This document shows, one piece after another, positions 1 through 7,757 of a DNA stretch of 64,000 bases. The translations under genes were made by a program, and so were the position numbers. Position 1 is the stretch's first letter; every line of letters starts with the position of its first letter. The stretch lies in the NCBI GenBank assembly GCA_040401995.1, contig JBBANM010000031.1, positions 1 through 64,000 of the forward strand, given 5' to 3'. The DNA comes from Haliscomenobacter sp040401995 (GTDB lineage Bacteria; Bacteroidota; Bacteroidia; Chitinophagales; Saprospiraceae). The notes beneath the pieces were generated by a model that had not been told where the DNA came from, ran no database searches, and saw only the letters and a list, made by a program, of their open reading frames with translations.

Positions 1-166
1 GGTTATTTGGAGTATAGACTTTTCGACAATATAAAATTTTTGAACACGCTCTTAGTTTTTGGTTTTTATCTTTTCTTCGGGTATCGCTGTAAGATTTAGC
101 TCAACTAGAAAACCTATACCTGGTAATCAATTTGCTTTCAGCGTTTTAATCCCAAAAATATTTATT

Positions 167-1009
167 ATGAAGAGTTTTCTTAGTGTAATTGCCATCCTTT
201 TACCATTGTTTGTGACTGGGCAAAAGGCAGATGTTGATTTTGGTATAACGGGGGCAATTTCTCTTTATAGTGGCGACTTATCTCCTAAAGAATTTGGTAT
301 TTACCTCAAAGACATTGGCATTAGCGGCGGGGTATTCCTGCGGCAACGGTATTCTCGGGCATTGGCATTTCGTACTGGTTTGTCCTACATCTCTATCAAA
401 GGGAATGAAAGAAACGGAGGTAATCTTTTGCGCGGATTGGCTTTTAGAAACAACATCATTGAGTTCTCAGCAGTTGGTGAGTTGAGTTTATTCCATTTTG
501 GCTACGATCGATCAAAGACCACTTTCGGCCCCTACTTGGTGGCTGGATTAGCAGCATTTTATTCTGATCCACATTATGCTTCTAGTGGAGGATGGGTTCA
601 AGCCCGCAGCTTGGGTACTGAAGGACAAGGTCAACCGGGCTACAATGCCCGATCTAGCCCCATTCAATTTTCAACACCCTTTGGTTTAGGTTTGCAAGTC
701 ATCATTCGCGATCGCTGGACGATTGGTTACGAGGTGGTATTGCGGCGGGGGCTAAGTGATAACCTAGACGATGTAACCAGCAATGCAGTCAAATATGGCG
801 ATGTAGTCAAAAATGGCAAAAACGCTGCTTATTTTAGCAACCCACTTCTTGAAAACAAACCTGAAAACTACGGGAATACCTACGTTCGCGGCGGACGGTT
901 TGTAGATTATTATTACCTGTCTTCTTTAAATATTGCTTACCGAATCGTGAATATGGGGCGTTCAAAAAGTAGGTACATGGAAAAAAACGCTTGCCCAAGA
1001 TTTTATTAA
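167..1009 (+). CDS. outer-membrane beta-barrel protein, DUF6089-like
   Basis: A 280-residue predicted outer-membrane barrel. I moved the start from 59 to the ATG at 167 because the protein then begins with a clean signal peptide (MKSFLSVIAILLPLFVTGQ); the upstream extension is not signal-like. The mature N-terminus carries the block ITGAISLYSGDLSP, which recurs in the barrels at 42927, 44762 and 45804 in this window, and alternating hydrophobic strands run to the end. The C-terminus is short and basic rather than ending in a typical aromatic residue, so the last 20 residues may be periplasmic. Function unknown; related proteins are usually annotated as outer-membrane or DUF6089 proteins. Confidence is high for a secreted barrel, low for anything more specific. 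Confidence 0.75.
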   Translation: MKSFLSVIAILLPLFVTGQKADVDFGITGAISLYSGDLSPKEFGIYLKDIGISGGVFLRQRYSRALAFRTGLSYISIKGNERNGGNLLRGLAFRNNIIEFSAVGELSLFHFGYDRSKTTFGPYLVAGLAAFYSDPHYASSGGWVQARSLGTEGQGQPGYNARSSPIQFSTPFGLGLQVIIRDRWTIGYEVVLRRGLSDNLDDVTSNAVKYGDVVKNGKNAAYFSNPLLENKPENYGNTYVRGGRFVDYYYLSSLNIAYRIVNMGRSKSRYMEKNACPRFY

Positions 1010-1095
1010 TCCACTGTTTTTGGAATCTGACTCGGGTTCGTCTGGTATGAAAATAAAAATACTTAACACCCTGCACTGGTTTTAAGCATTTAAAT

Positions 1096-1103
1096 TAACT
1101 TTG
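1096..1103 (+). promoter_or_regulatory. putative -7 element (TAACTTTG) for the ArsC-like gene
   Basis: TAACTTTG matches the Bacteroidota -7 consensus TAnnTTTG and lies 22 bases before the ATG at 1126, giving a short leader. I see no convincing TTG -33 element at 17-23 bases upstream, so the call rests on the -7 match and position only. Confidence 0.45.
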
Positions 1104-1117
1104 GGTTGAGTCAACCC
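1103..1117. promoter_or_regulatory. 15-base palindrome at the predicted start site, possible operator
   Basis: GGGTTGA-G-TCAACCC is a perfect 7-bp inverted repeat around one base. It abuts the -7 element at 1096 and covers the predicted transcription start of the gene at 1126. A symmetrical site here would suit a dimeric repressor. No regulator gene is adjacent. Confidence 0.35.
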
Positions 1118-1125
1118 TGAGTTTT

Positions 1126-1569
1126 ATGTCTAGTGCAAAAAGATTATTGATAGCAAGTCATTCTATAGGCGGTTGGAACCACATCATTACCGCTTATCTC
1201 CGCTGTTATGTCAATCAAAAAGCATTGTTCAAAAGTGCGGTACGGGAACCTCATATGACCAACGAATGGGCGGTCAAGGTCATGGCTGAGGACAACATCG
1301 ATATCTCCAATTATCAACAAGTGCTGTTTGCTGATTTGACCAATGAAGTCTTTGATTACGCTTTAATCATTAAACAAGAAGGCGAGCCCTCCGCGCCTTT
1401 GCCTGAGCATACCCGGATTACAAAGAAAATTCAAATCGCAGTTGCTTCTATTTCAGAATTGGATCAGGATCAAATTTTGCATTTCTATCGAGATAACCGT
1501 GAGCGCATCAAAAAACGGGTGTTGAAGTTTATTGGTCAGGAGTTGATGTCTTCTTCGGTTGAAGAGTAA
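1126..1569 (+). CDS. ArsC/low-molecular-weight phosphatase-like protein lacking the catalytic cysteine
   Basis: A 147-residue protein with the layout of low-molecular-weight tyrosine phosphatase/thioredoxin-type arsenate reductase: a first beta strand (KRLLIA), a loop and helix where the P-loop should be, then VMAEDNIDISNYQQVLFADL and FDYALIIKQ, which align by eye with the family's AGVDISxHxSxxL and FDYVITVCD segments, and a C-terminal helix like the usual end (RERIKKRVLKFIGQEL). In active family members the first loop is CTGNSCRS; here it reads ASHSIGGWN, with no cysteine and no P-loop arginine. I therefore infer a non-catalytic binding or regulatory protein. It stands alone upstream of ppk1 with its own promoter-like sequence. 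Fold assignment is by eye and moderately confident. Confidence 0.6.
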   Translation: MSSAKRLLIASHSIGGWNHIITAYLRCYVNQKALFKSAVREPHMTNEWAVKVMAEDNIDISNYQQVLFADLTNEVFDYALIIKQEGEPSAPLPEHTRITKKIQIAVASISELDQDQILHFYRDNRERIKKRVLKFIGQELMSSSVEE

Positions 1570-1740
1570 GGAGGATTTTTTCTATAATTCCTATCCATAA
1601 GTTTACAGCAATTTAACCTTGTCGATCACCAAAGTCTGGGGAAAAATACATTAATTTGAAAGATTTATGAATAGGATGATAAAGAGGAGGTTGATAGCTT
1701 ACTTTATTCCTATCCTAACTTCCCCACGATAAGGAAACCA

Positions 1741-3780
1741 ATGGAGCAAGCACCTTACCACAAAAGAGATACCAGTTGGCTAGCGTTTAACCACCGCGTA
1801 CTGCAAGAAGCGAAAGACGCGAACGTGCCTTTGTATGAAAGAATTAAATTCCTAGCCATCTACAGCTCCAACTTAGATGAATTTTACCGCGTTCGGGTTT
1901 CGGCCATTCGTCATTTCAAAGACTTAAAAAGGGAAGACCGACGGGAATGGTTGGATGTGCGCCCCAAAAAAGAGCTCAAACACATCCAAGCAGTAGTTCA
2001 TCAACAGCAGACGGAGTTTGGCTCCATTTTTCGAAGTCAGATAATTCCTGCTTTACGGCAAAACCACATTTCATTACTCAATGATTACCAGTTGTTCACG
2101 CCTGATCAATTGGAATTTGCTAGCGTGTATTTTCGCGAAAAAATATTGCCCTTTTTGCATGTAACCTATCTCAATGAAGAAGATGAGGCGCCGTTTTTAG
2201 AAAATCAGCATTTACACTTTGTAGTCGAATTAGCATCGAAGGAACATCTAGGATTGGTCAATATTCCAACTGGCGAACTGCCCCGTTTCCTGGTTTTGCC
2301 CAGTGAACCCGGGCAATTTGTGGTTACATTTTTGGATGAAATCCTGCGTGCAAATCTTAAGGATATTTTTTTGGGAGAAGCAACCCATGCCTATTCTATC
2401 AAAATATCACGCGATGGAGAACTGTACCTCGATGAAGAATATGCTGGCGATTTGGTGGATAAGATAAAAGAGCGTTTGAATGATAGGAATTCGGGTTCAC
2501 CCACTCGTTTGTTGTACGACAGCGCCATGAACATTGCTATGACCAAAAGGCTTAAGCAATTGTTTCAACTCAAAAAAAACGATCTGTTTCCAGGGGGGCG
2601 TTACCATAATTTCAATGACTTTTTTGGCTTTCCAGCTCCTGAGGATGCCACTGGATTTTATGATGATCCCATGCCGCCTTTGCCCCATCCAAAGGTTGTG
2701 GAAGGAATTCCAATGCTGGCTATTTTGGATCAACAGGAATTGTTGTTTCATTTTCCTTATCAGCGCTATGATTATATAGTCCGCACCTTGGAAGAGGCCG
2801 CAGTAGACCCAGACGTAGAATCCATCAAGATAACCCTTTACCGGGTCGCATCGCAATCGGCGGTGGTGAAAGCACTTATTTTGGCGCGTCAACAAGGGAA
2901 AGCGGTTTTCGTTTTTGTAGAAGCCAAAGCCCGTTTCGATGAGGCTTCTAACTTGTTTTGGGGACAAGCCCTGGAACAGGCCGGTGCAACCGTTCTTTAC
3001 TCCAAACCTAAAATCAAAGTCCATAGCAAGATTTTTTTGATCCGCAAAAAAACGGCCACGGGTCATCGCGACTACGCCTATTTGGGCACGGGTAACTTTA
3101 ATGAAAAAACCGCCAAAATCTACGCTGATCACGCTTTGCTGACTGCTGATCCCCGCTTAACGGAAGAAGTTGCAGGCGTTTTTGAGCTATTGGAAGACAA
3201 AACACCAACCAAGCCCTTTGAACGGCTTTTGGTTTCTCCGCTCAACACCCGATCAGGTTTTGTTGCGCGGATTCAGCGCGAAATTGAGCATGCCCAGGCC
3301 GGAAGACCAGCCTACATGATCATTAAAATGAATAGCTTGGAAGATCTAGCGATGGTAGATCAGCTTTACGCCGCAAGTCAGGCTGGAGTAAAAATTCAGC
3401 TCATCATTCGCGGAATCTGCTGTTTGGTAGCCGATGAGCCTGGTTGGAGCGAAAACATTGAGGTCATCAGTGTGATCGATCGCTATTTGGAACATGCCAG
3501 GGTGTATATTTTTGGCAATGGTGGCGAGGAAGAAATGTTTTTGGCCTCAGCAGATTGGATGACGCGCAACTTGGATCGGCGGGTGGAAGTGGTTTTTCCA
3601 ATTTATGATCCGCTCATGCAGCAGGATCTTCGCCACATCGTAGAATTACAGCTGCAAGACAACACCAAAGCTCGCTTCATCAACGACGCGCTTACCAATC
3701 CTTACAAAGAAAGATCGTCAAATACCCCTAAAGTCCGATCTCAAACCGATACGTACTTATTTCTGAAAGACAAATTGTAA
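1741..3780 (+). CDS. ppk1: polyphosphate kinase 1
   Basis: A 679-residue PPK1, the enzyme that reversibly transfers the ATP gamma phosphate to long-chain polyphosphate. The N-terminal domain has the family signatures RDTSWLAFNHRVLQEAKD and NLDEFYRVRVSAIR. The catalytic half contains the phospholipase-D-like HxK motif (KVHSKIF, His428), expected to be the autophosphorylated histidine, followed by YLGTGNFNEKTAKIYADHAL, a hallmark of PPK1. Length is normal (about 680-720 residues). The upstream 170 bases hold no obvious promoter match. Downstream, after a 267-base gap, are the betaine-lipid genes, so genes for phosphate storage and for phosphorus-free membrane lipid are neighbours on the same strand. 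Confidence 0.97.
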   Translation: MEQAPYHKRDTSWLAFNHRVLQEAKDANVPLYERIKFLAIYSSNLDEFYRVRVSAIRHFKDLKREDRREWLDVRPKKELKHIQAVVHQQQTEFGSIFRSQIIPALRQNHISLLNDYQLFTPDQLEFASVYFREKILPFLHVTYLNEEDEAPFLENQHLHFVVELASKEHLGLVNIPTGELPRFLVLPSEPGQFVVTFLDEILRANLKDIFLGEATHAYSIKISRDGELYLDEEYAGDLVDKIKERLNDRNSGSPTRLLYDSAMNIAMTKRLKQLFQLKKNDLFPGGRYHNFNDFFGFPAPEDATGFYDDPMPPLPHPKVVEGIPMLAILDQQELLFHFPYQRYDYIVRTLEEAAVDPDVESIKITLYRVASQSAVVKALILARQQGKAVFVFVEAKARFDEASNLFWGQALEQAGATVLYSKPKIKVHSKIFLIRKKTATGHRDYAYLGTGNFNEKTAKIYADHALLTADPRLTEEVAGVFELLEDKTPTKPFERLLVSPLNTRSGFVARIQREIEHAQAGRPAYMIIKMNSLEDLAMVDQLYAASQAGVKIQLIIRGICCLVADEPGWSENIEVISVIDRYLEHARVYIFGNGGEEEMFLASADWMTRNLDRRVEVVFPIYDPLMQQDLRHIVELQLQDNTKARFINDALTNPYKERSSNTPKVRSQTDTYLFLKDKL

Positions 3781-3848
3781 AACTAAATTCAACTTTTTTG
3801 TCGATCAACTCCAGTTCTTTCGCATTCATATTCCGATGTATTTGCCGC

Positions 3849-3877
3849 TTTGCGATCCAAATAATTTCTTAACTTTG
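3849..3877 (+). promoter_or_regulatory. Bacteroidota-type promoter for btaA-btaB
   Basis: TTTG at 3849-3852 and TAACTTTG at 3870-3877 are separated by 17 bases, matching the phylum's TTG/TAnnTTTG promoter form. Transcription from about 3884 would give a 160-base leader before the GTG of btaA, long enough for leader control. Confidence 0.6.
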
Positions 3878-3964
3878 CCCGGAATCGCGTATTAAGACTT
3901 TTTATTTTGAGCGTTAATTTTTTGATTTTCAAATTTTTAACTTAAAAAAATCAAAAGTCTCCCC

Positions 3965-4051
3965 ATGAAACTTTGGCCAAACGCAACCAAGACTACTAAA
4001 ACTTTCCCCCATTCAAATCAGTCAAAAAACAAAACAAAAATTCTATTGTGA
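3965..4051 (+). CDS. possible 28-codon leader ORF overlapping the btaA start
   Basis: An ATG at 3965 opens a 28-codon frame that begins MKLWPNATKT, is rich in Lys, Thr and Asn, and ends in a TGA at 4049-4051. This stop overlaps the GTG start of btaA (4048) as GTGA, the classical arrangement for translational coupling. It lies wholly inside the predicted leader. There is no visible Shine-Dalgarno sequence, but this phylum often lacks one. It may be a chance short frame. Confidence 0.3.
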   Translation: MKLWPNATKTTKTFPHSNQSKNKTKILL

Positions 4052-5205
4052 AAAGCGTAAACCATATTCGAGATTGGGTATTTCGTCAGGTACACGGTAA
4101 TAATTTAGTGTACAACACCTGCTGGGAAGATCCCCGCTGCGATCGCGAATTGATGCAATTGGATTCCAATAGCGAGGTAGTGATGATTACCAGCGCTGGT
4201 TGTAATGCCTTGGATTATCTGCTCGACAATCCGAGCGCTATTCATTGTATCGATATGAACCCGCGTCAGAATGCTTTGTTGCAGCTGAAGTTGGCTATTT
4301 TCAAAAAAGGAGATTTTAAGCACTTGTTCCAGATGTTTGGTGAAGGTGCACTTACTGAAATCAAGGAATACTATAAAGAGACTTTACGCCCAACTTTGCC
4401 GGCTTTTGCGCAAGAATATTGGGATGATAACCTGAATTTTTTCAATGGCAAAGGCATTCGCAAAACCTTTTACCATTACAGCACTTCCGGTACTTTTGCT
4501 TGGGTCGCCAACAAATACCTCAAAGGCCGCAAAAACCTGTTCCGCAAAGTTCAGGAAATGTTTAGCTCCAAAACGCTGGAGCAACAAGCGGCTTTGTATT
4601 ACCAGGTAGAAGAAAAAATCCTCAACAAACTGGTTGAATTTGTCGTCAATCGCCATTTTACCATGTGTTTGGTGGGCGTACCGCGCAGCCAACAAGAGTT
4701 GTTTGTGGAAAAATACGATCGTGGTGCTTTGGGCTTTTTGCAAGAATGTTTGCGCAAGGTATTTACCCGTCTACCTACCAAAGACAACTACTTCTGGCGT
4801 TTGTACCTCAATGGCCAATATACCCATGATTGCTGCCCTTCTTATCTGAAAGAATCCAATTTTGAGGCCCTTTCCGAACGTGCCGGTCAAGTTCAAACAC
4901 ATACATCTACCATTAGCGACTTTTTGAAAAACAATCCTAAGGCCTACTCGCATTATGTGTTGTTGGACCACCAGGATTGGTTGGCAGCCAATAACATTCA
5001 AGCGTTGGAAGAAGAATGGAGTTTGATCCTGAAAAACAGTCGCCCAGGAACAAAAATCCTGATGCGCTCAGCCGCACACGAGGTAGATTTCTTCCCGCAA
5101 TTTGTACTGGATGCGGTTGAATTTGAACAAGAAGTAACCGCCAAAACGCATAACTTAGATCGCGTTGGAACTTACGCCAGCGTCTATCTGGCGATTGTAA
5201 AATAA
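4048..5205 (+). CDS. btaA: S-adenosylmethionine:diacylglycerol 3-amino-3-carboxypropyl transferase (BtaA, DUF3419)
   Basis: A 385-residue BtaA/DUF3419-family protein. BtaA moves the 3-amino-3-carboxypropyl group of S-adenosylmethionine to diacylglycerol, the first step to the betaine lipid DGTS. Signatures seen are YNTCWEDPRCDRELM near the N-terminus, an AdoMet-binding stretch ITSAGCNALDYLL followed by the acidic IDMNPRQNALLQLKLA, and a C-terminal LMRSAAHEVDF segment. The start is GTG; no in-frame ATG occurs just upstream, and the frame overlaps a short leader ORF by four bases. It is followed 90 bases later by btaB, which confirms the assignment. The N-methylating partner is separate, unlike the fused BTA1 of algae and fungi. 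Confidence 0.92.
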   Translation: MKSVNHIRDWVFRQVHGNNLVYNTCWEDPRCDRELMQLDSNSEVVMITSAGCNALDYLLDNPSAIHCIDMNPRQNALLQLKLAIFKKGDFKHLFQMFGEGALTEIKEYYKETLRPTLPAFAQEYWDDNLNFFNGKGIRKTFYHYSTSGTFAWVANKYLKGRKNLFRKVQEMFSSKTLEQQAALYYQVEEKILNKLVEFVVNRHFTMCLVGVPRSQQELFVEKYDRGALGFLQECLRKVFTRLPTKDNYFWRLYLNGQYTHDCCPSYLKESNFEALSERAGQVQTHTSTISDFLKNNPKAYSHYVLLDHQDWLAANNIQALEEEWSLILKNSRPGTKILMRSAAHEVDFFPQFVLDAVEFEQEVTAKTHNLDRVGTYASVYLAIVK

Positions 5206-5216
5206 ACCAACTATCG

Positions 5217-5257
5217 GACGACTAGCTGCTGGTTGAACTTTCCAGCAGCTAGTCGTC
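5217..5257. promoter_or_regulatory. perfect 16-bp intergenic hairpin between btaA and btaB
   Basis: Positions 5217-5232 (GACGACTAGCTGCTGG) and 5242-5257 are perfectly complementary, with a 9-base loop. No T-run follows, so it is not a standard terminator; it could attenuate, stabilise the upstream message or be a mobile palindrome. It lies entirely inside the btaA-btaB gap. Confidence 0.6.
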
Positions 5258-5295
5258 TATGATGGTAAAGTCAAAACACACGAAACCAACCTAAC

Positions 5296-5952
5296 ATGTC
5301 GAATATCACCGAAAAGTTTGAGCAACTCACCGAGATTGAGCAAAACCAGAATATTCAGCGCTATTACCGTTTGCAATCCAAGATCTACGATGCAACCCGT
5401 TGGTCTTTTCTTTTTGGCCGCAAACAAATCATTCGGGAAATCCCTTTGCCTGATGATGGCGCTTGGCAAATTCTAGAAATCGGATTTGGCACGGGGTATA
5501 ACCTTGGTCGTTTGGCTAAACGTTTTGCGAAAGCTCAGTTTTTTGGTCTCGATGTGTCGGAAGACATGCAGCGTTTGGCTACCAAAAACCTCAAAGCTTA
5601 CGAAGATCGGGTACATTTGGAAGCACGCCCTTACTTATATGGCGAAACCGCTTGGCATGGAAAATTTGATGCCATCTTATTTTCGTACTCTTTGACGATG
5701 ATCAATCCACAATGGAAAGACCTGATCTTGCAAGCCAAGGAAGATTTGAAACCCGGCGGTTTTATTGCGGTAACGGATTTTCACGATAGCCGCAATCAGT
5801 GGTTTAAAAATCATATGGCACTCAACCATGTGCGTATGGATAGCCATTTGGTTCCCATTTTGGAGGAGCAGTTTCAGCCAGTGGTAAACGAAGTAAAATC
5901 AGCTTACTCTGGGATTTGGAATTACATGGTATTTGTAGGGCGCAAGCAGTAG
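5296..5952 (+). CDS. btaB: class I methyltransferase BtaB (diacylglyceryl-homoserine N-methyltransferase)
   Basis: A 218-residue class I SAM-dependent methyltransferase. Motif I is ILEIGFGTGYNLGRLAK, followed by FFGLDVSEDMQRLA (acidic residue for the ribose) and the post-motif DAILFSYSLTMI and LKPGGFIAVTDFHD. BtaB methylates the homoserine amino group three times to give diacylglyceryl-N,N,N-trimethylhomoserine. The function follows from its position directly behind btaA, since the sequence alone says only methyltransferase. It acts at the inner membrane face. The GNAT gene follows after 12 bases, suggesting one transcript. Confidence 0.88.
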   Translation: MSNITEKFEQLTEIEQNQNIQRYYRLQSKIYDATRWSFLFGRKQIIREIPLPDDGAWQILEIGFGTGYNLGRLAKRFAKAQFFGLDVSEDMQRLATKNLKAYEDRVHLEARPYLYGETAWHGKFDAILFSYSLTMINPQWKDLILQAKEDLKPGGFIAVTDFHDSRNQWFKNHMALNHVRMDSHLVPILEEQFQPVVNEVKSAYSGIWNYMVFVGRKQ

Positions 5953-5964
5953 AAATAAACCGCT

Positions 5965-6396
5965 ATGATCCATTACCAAATTGAAGCGGATCTAAGCGTT
6001 GAAGCTTTTATCCAAGTCTTAAAAGCTTCAACTTTAGCCGAGCGGCGTCCCGTAAATGAGCCCGAGCGCATCGAAACCATGTTGCGCCAGGCTGATCTTA
6101 TTGTAACCGCTCGCACCGACGAAGGGGAGTTGGTAGGTGTAGCACGCAGCGTTACCGACTTTGTGTATTGCACTTACCTCTCAGATTTGGCGGTTAGCTT
6201 GTTGCACCAAAAACAAGGCATTGGAATTGAGTTGATCCGCCAAACCAAATTAGCGGCGCCGCAAGCCAACCTTATTCTGTTATCGGCGCCGGCAGCAGTC
6301 AATTATTATCCAAAAATTGGGATGACGCATCATCCGCATGCGTTTTGTTTACGCAATATAGAAGACCTTGATAATCCCCCCGCAGTCAACATTTAA
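5965..6396 (+). CDS. GNAT-family N-acetyltransferase
   Basis: A 143-residue GNAT fold. A central strand pair (DLIVTARTDEGELVGVARSV) leads to the acetyl-CoA pyrophosphate loop region LHQKQGIGIELIRQ, a relaxed form of the Q/RxxGxG/A motif, and the C-terminal strand-helix AAVNYYPKIGMTHHPHAFCL typical of small GNAT enzymes. It begins 12 bases after btaB and reads in the same direction, so it is likely cotranscribed with the betaine-lipid genes. Substrate unknown. A role in lipid metabolism is only suggested by position. Confidence 0.85.
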   Translation: MIHYQIEADLSVEAFIQVLKASTLAERRPVNEPERIETMLRQADLIVTARTDEGELVGVARSVTDFVYCTYLSDLAVSLLHQKQGIGIELIRQTKLAAPQANLILLSAPAAVNYYPKIGMTHHPHAFCLRNIEDLDNPPAVNI

Positions 6397-6635
6397 ACCG
6401 CTATTCAGCTGGTTCACGGACATTTGGTGTTGTAAAAAAGGCAAAAAATGGTAGAACATTCTCCCTTTTGACCACCTTATAATAGCATTTTCATACTATC
6501 TTTACACACCTTTTTGAAAAATACCCTAACCGCCAATAAAACTGCTAATTCCACGTGTCTTGTTGCGACAATTGACCGGAGGGTGCAGCTATTTCACAAA
6601 ATTCATTTTAGCAATAGATAAAAACCAGCATTATC

Positions 6636-7685
6636 ATGGCAAAACTTAATTTCGGTGGCGTTGAAGAAAACGTGGTAACCCGCGAAGAATTTCCACTCGA
6701 ACATGCAAGAGAAGTATTGAAAGAAGAGACCATTGCCATCATTGGCTATGGTGTACAAGGACCAGGTCAAGCGCTTAACTTGCGTGACAATGGCTTCAAA
6801 GTGATCATTGGTCAACGCGAACCATCTACTTCTTGGAACAAAGCGGTAGAAGATGGTTTTGTACCTGGCGAAACGCTTTTCAGCATTGAAGAAGCTGCAG
6901 AGCGTGGCACCATCATTCAATACTTGCTTTCCGATGCCGCCCAAATTGCCGTATGGCCTACGTTGAAAAAATACCTTACTCCAGGTAAGGCATTGTATTT
7001 TTCACATGGATTTGGCATCACGTATAAAGAACGTTCTGGCATCATTCCACCCGCAGACGTAGATGTGATCTTGGTTGCTCCAAAAGGTTCAGGCACCAGC
7101 TTGCGCCGTTTATTTTTGGAAGGCCGTGGTTTGAACTCAAGTTTTGCTATTTTCCAAGATGCTACTGGTCGCGCACATGACCGCTCAGTTGCCCTGGGAA
7201 TCGGAATCGGTTCTGGTTACTTGTTCGAAACTACCTTCAAAAACGAAGTATACAGCGACCTTACTGGTGAGCGCGGCACCCTGATGGGCGCCATCCAAGG
7301 TATTTTTGCTGCACAATATGATGAACTCCGTGGTCGTGGTCACACGCCTTCAGAAGCATTCAACGAAACGGTAGAAGAGCTTACCCAAAGCTTGATGCCA
7401 TTGGTTGCTGAAAATGGTATGGACTGGATGTATGCCAATTGTTCAACTACTGCTCAGCGCGGTGCTTTGGACTGGTGGAAAAAATTCCGTGATGCGGTTG
7501 CTCCGGTTTTCAAAGACCTATACGACAATGTAGCGGCTGGCGAAGAAGCACAACGCTCCATCGACTCCAACGGCCAGTCAGATTATCGCGTGAAATTGGA
7601 AGCAGAACTAAAAGAACTGCACGATAGCGAAATGTGGCAAGCCGGACAAACCGTTCGTGGTTTGCGTCCAGAAAAACAAGGATAA
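6636..7685 (+). CDS. ilvC: ketol-acid reductoisomerase
   Basis: A 349-residue ketol-acid reductoisomerase, which isomerises and NAD(P)H-reduces acetolactate or acetohydroxybutyrate in valine, leucine and isoleucine synthesis. The dinucleotide loop is AIIGYGVQGPGQAL (residues 34-47), the His-containing catalytic segment is LYFSHGFGITY, and VAPKGSGTSLRRLF closes the Rossmann half. Metal-binding acidic residues are expected in DLTGERGTLMGAIQGIFAAQYDEL (split here by description, not frame). The protein is of the short bacterial class and resembles the phylum-specific form with an LNFGGVEE N-terminus. ilvA follows; ilvB, ilvN and ilvD are not in the window. Confidence 0.96.
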   Translation: MAKLNFGGVEENVVTREEFPLEHAREVLKEETIAIIGYGVQGPGQALNLRDNGFKVIIGQREPSTSWNKAVEDGFVPGETLFSIEEAAERGTIIQYLLSDAAQIAVWPTLKKYLTPGKALYFSHGFGITYKERSGIIPPADVDVILVAPKGSGTSLRRLFLEGRGLNSSFAIFQDATGRAHDRSVALGIGIGSGYLFETTFKNEVYSDLTGERGTLMGAIQGIFAAQYDELRGRGHTPSEAFNETVEELTQSLMPLVAENGMDWMYANCSTTAQRGALDWWKKFRDAVAPVFKDLYDNVAAGEEAQRSIDSNGQSDYRVKLEAELKELHDSEMWQAGQTVRGLRPEKQG

Positions 7686-7699
7686 TCATCCAAACGATT

Positions 7700-7733
7700 G
7701 CTTGCGGATGCTTAATTTTTAGCATTCGCAAGC
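7700..7733. promoter_or_regulatory. 13-bp hairpin between ilvC and ilvA
   Basis: GCTTGCGGATGCT at 7700-7712 pairs with 7721-7733 with one G-T wobble and an 8-base loop TAATTTTT. There is no T-run after the stem. It occupies the 72-base ilvC-ilvA gap and could reduce read-through or protect the ilvC message. Confidence 0.5.
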
Positions 7734-7757
7734 TCCTCGTTCTATTCAAATCATCCA

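Noticed and set aside
1..99. Open frame 1 from the left edge to a TAG at 97-99 (reads GYLEYRLFDNIKFLNTLL...), possibly the end of a preceding gene.
   Set aside because: Only 32 codons and no recognised motif; an AT-rich 33-codon stretch can be open by chance.
2497..3132. A 211-residue minus-strand frame opposite ppk1.
   Set aside because: It is the antisense shadow of the conserved catalytic half of PPK1 and has no family features.
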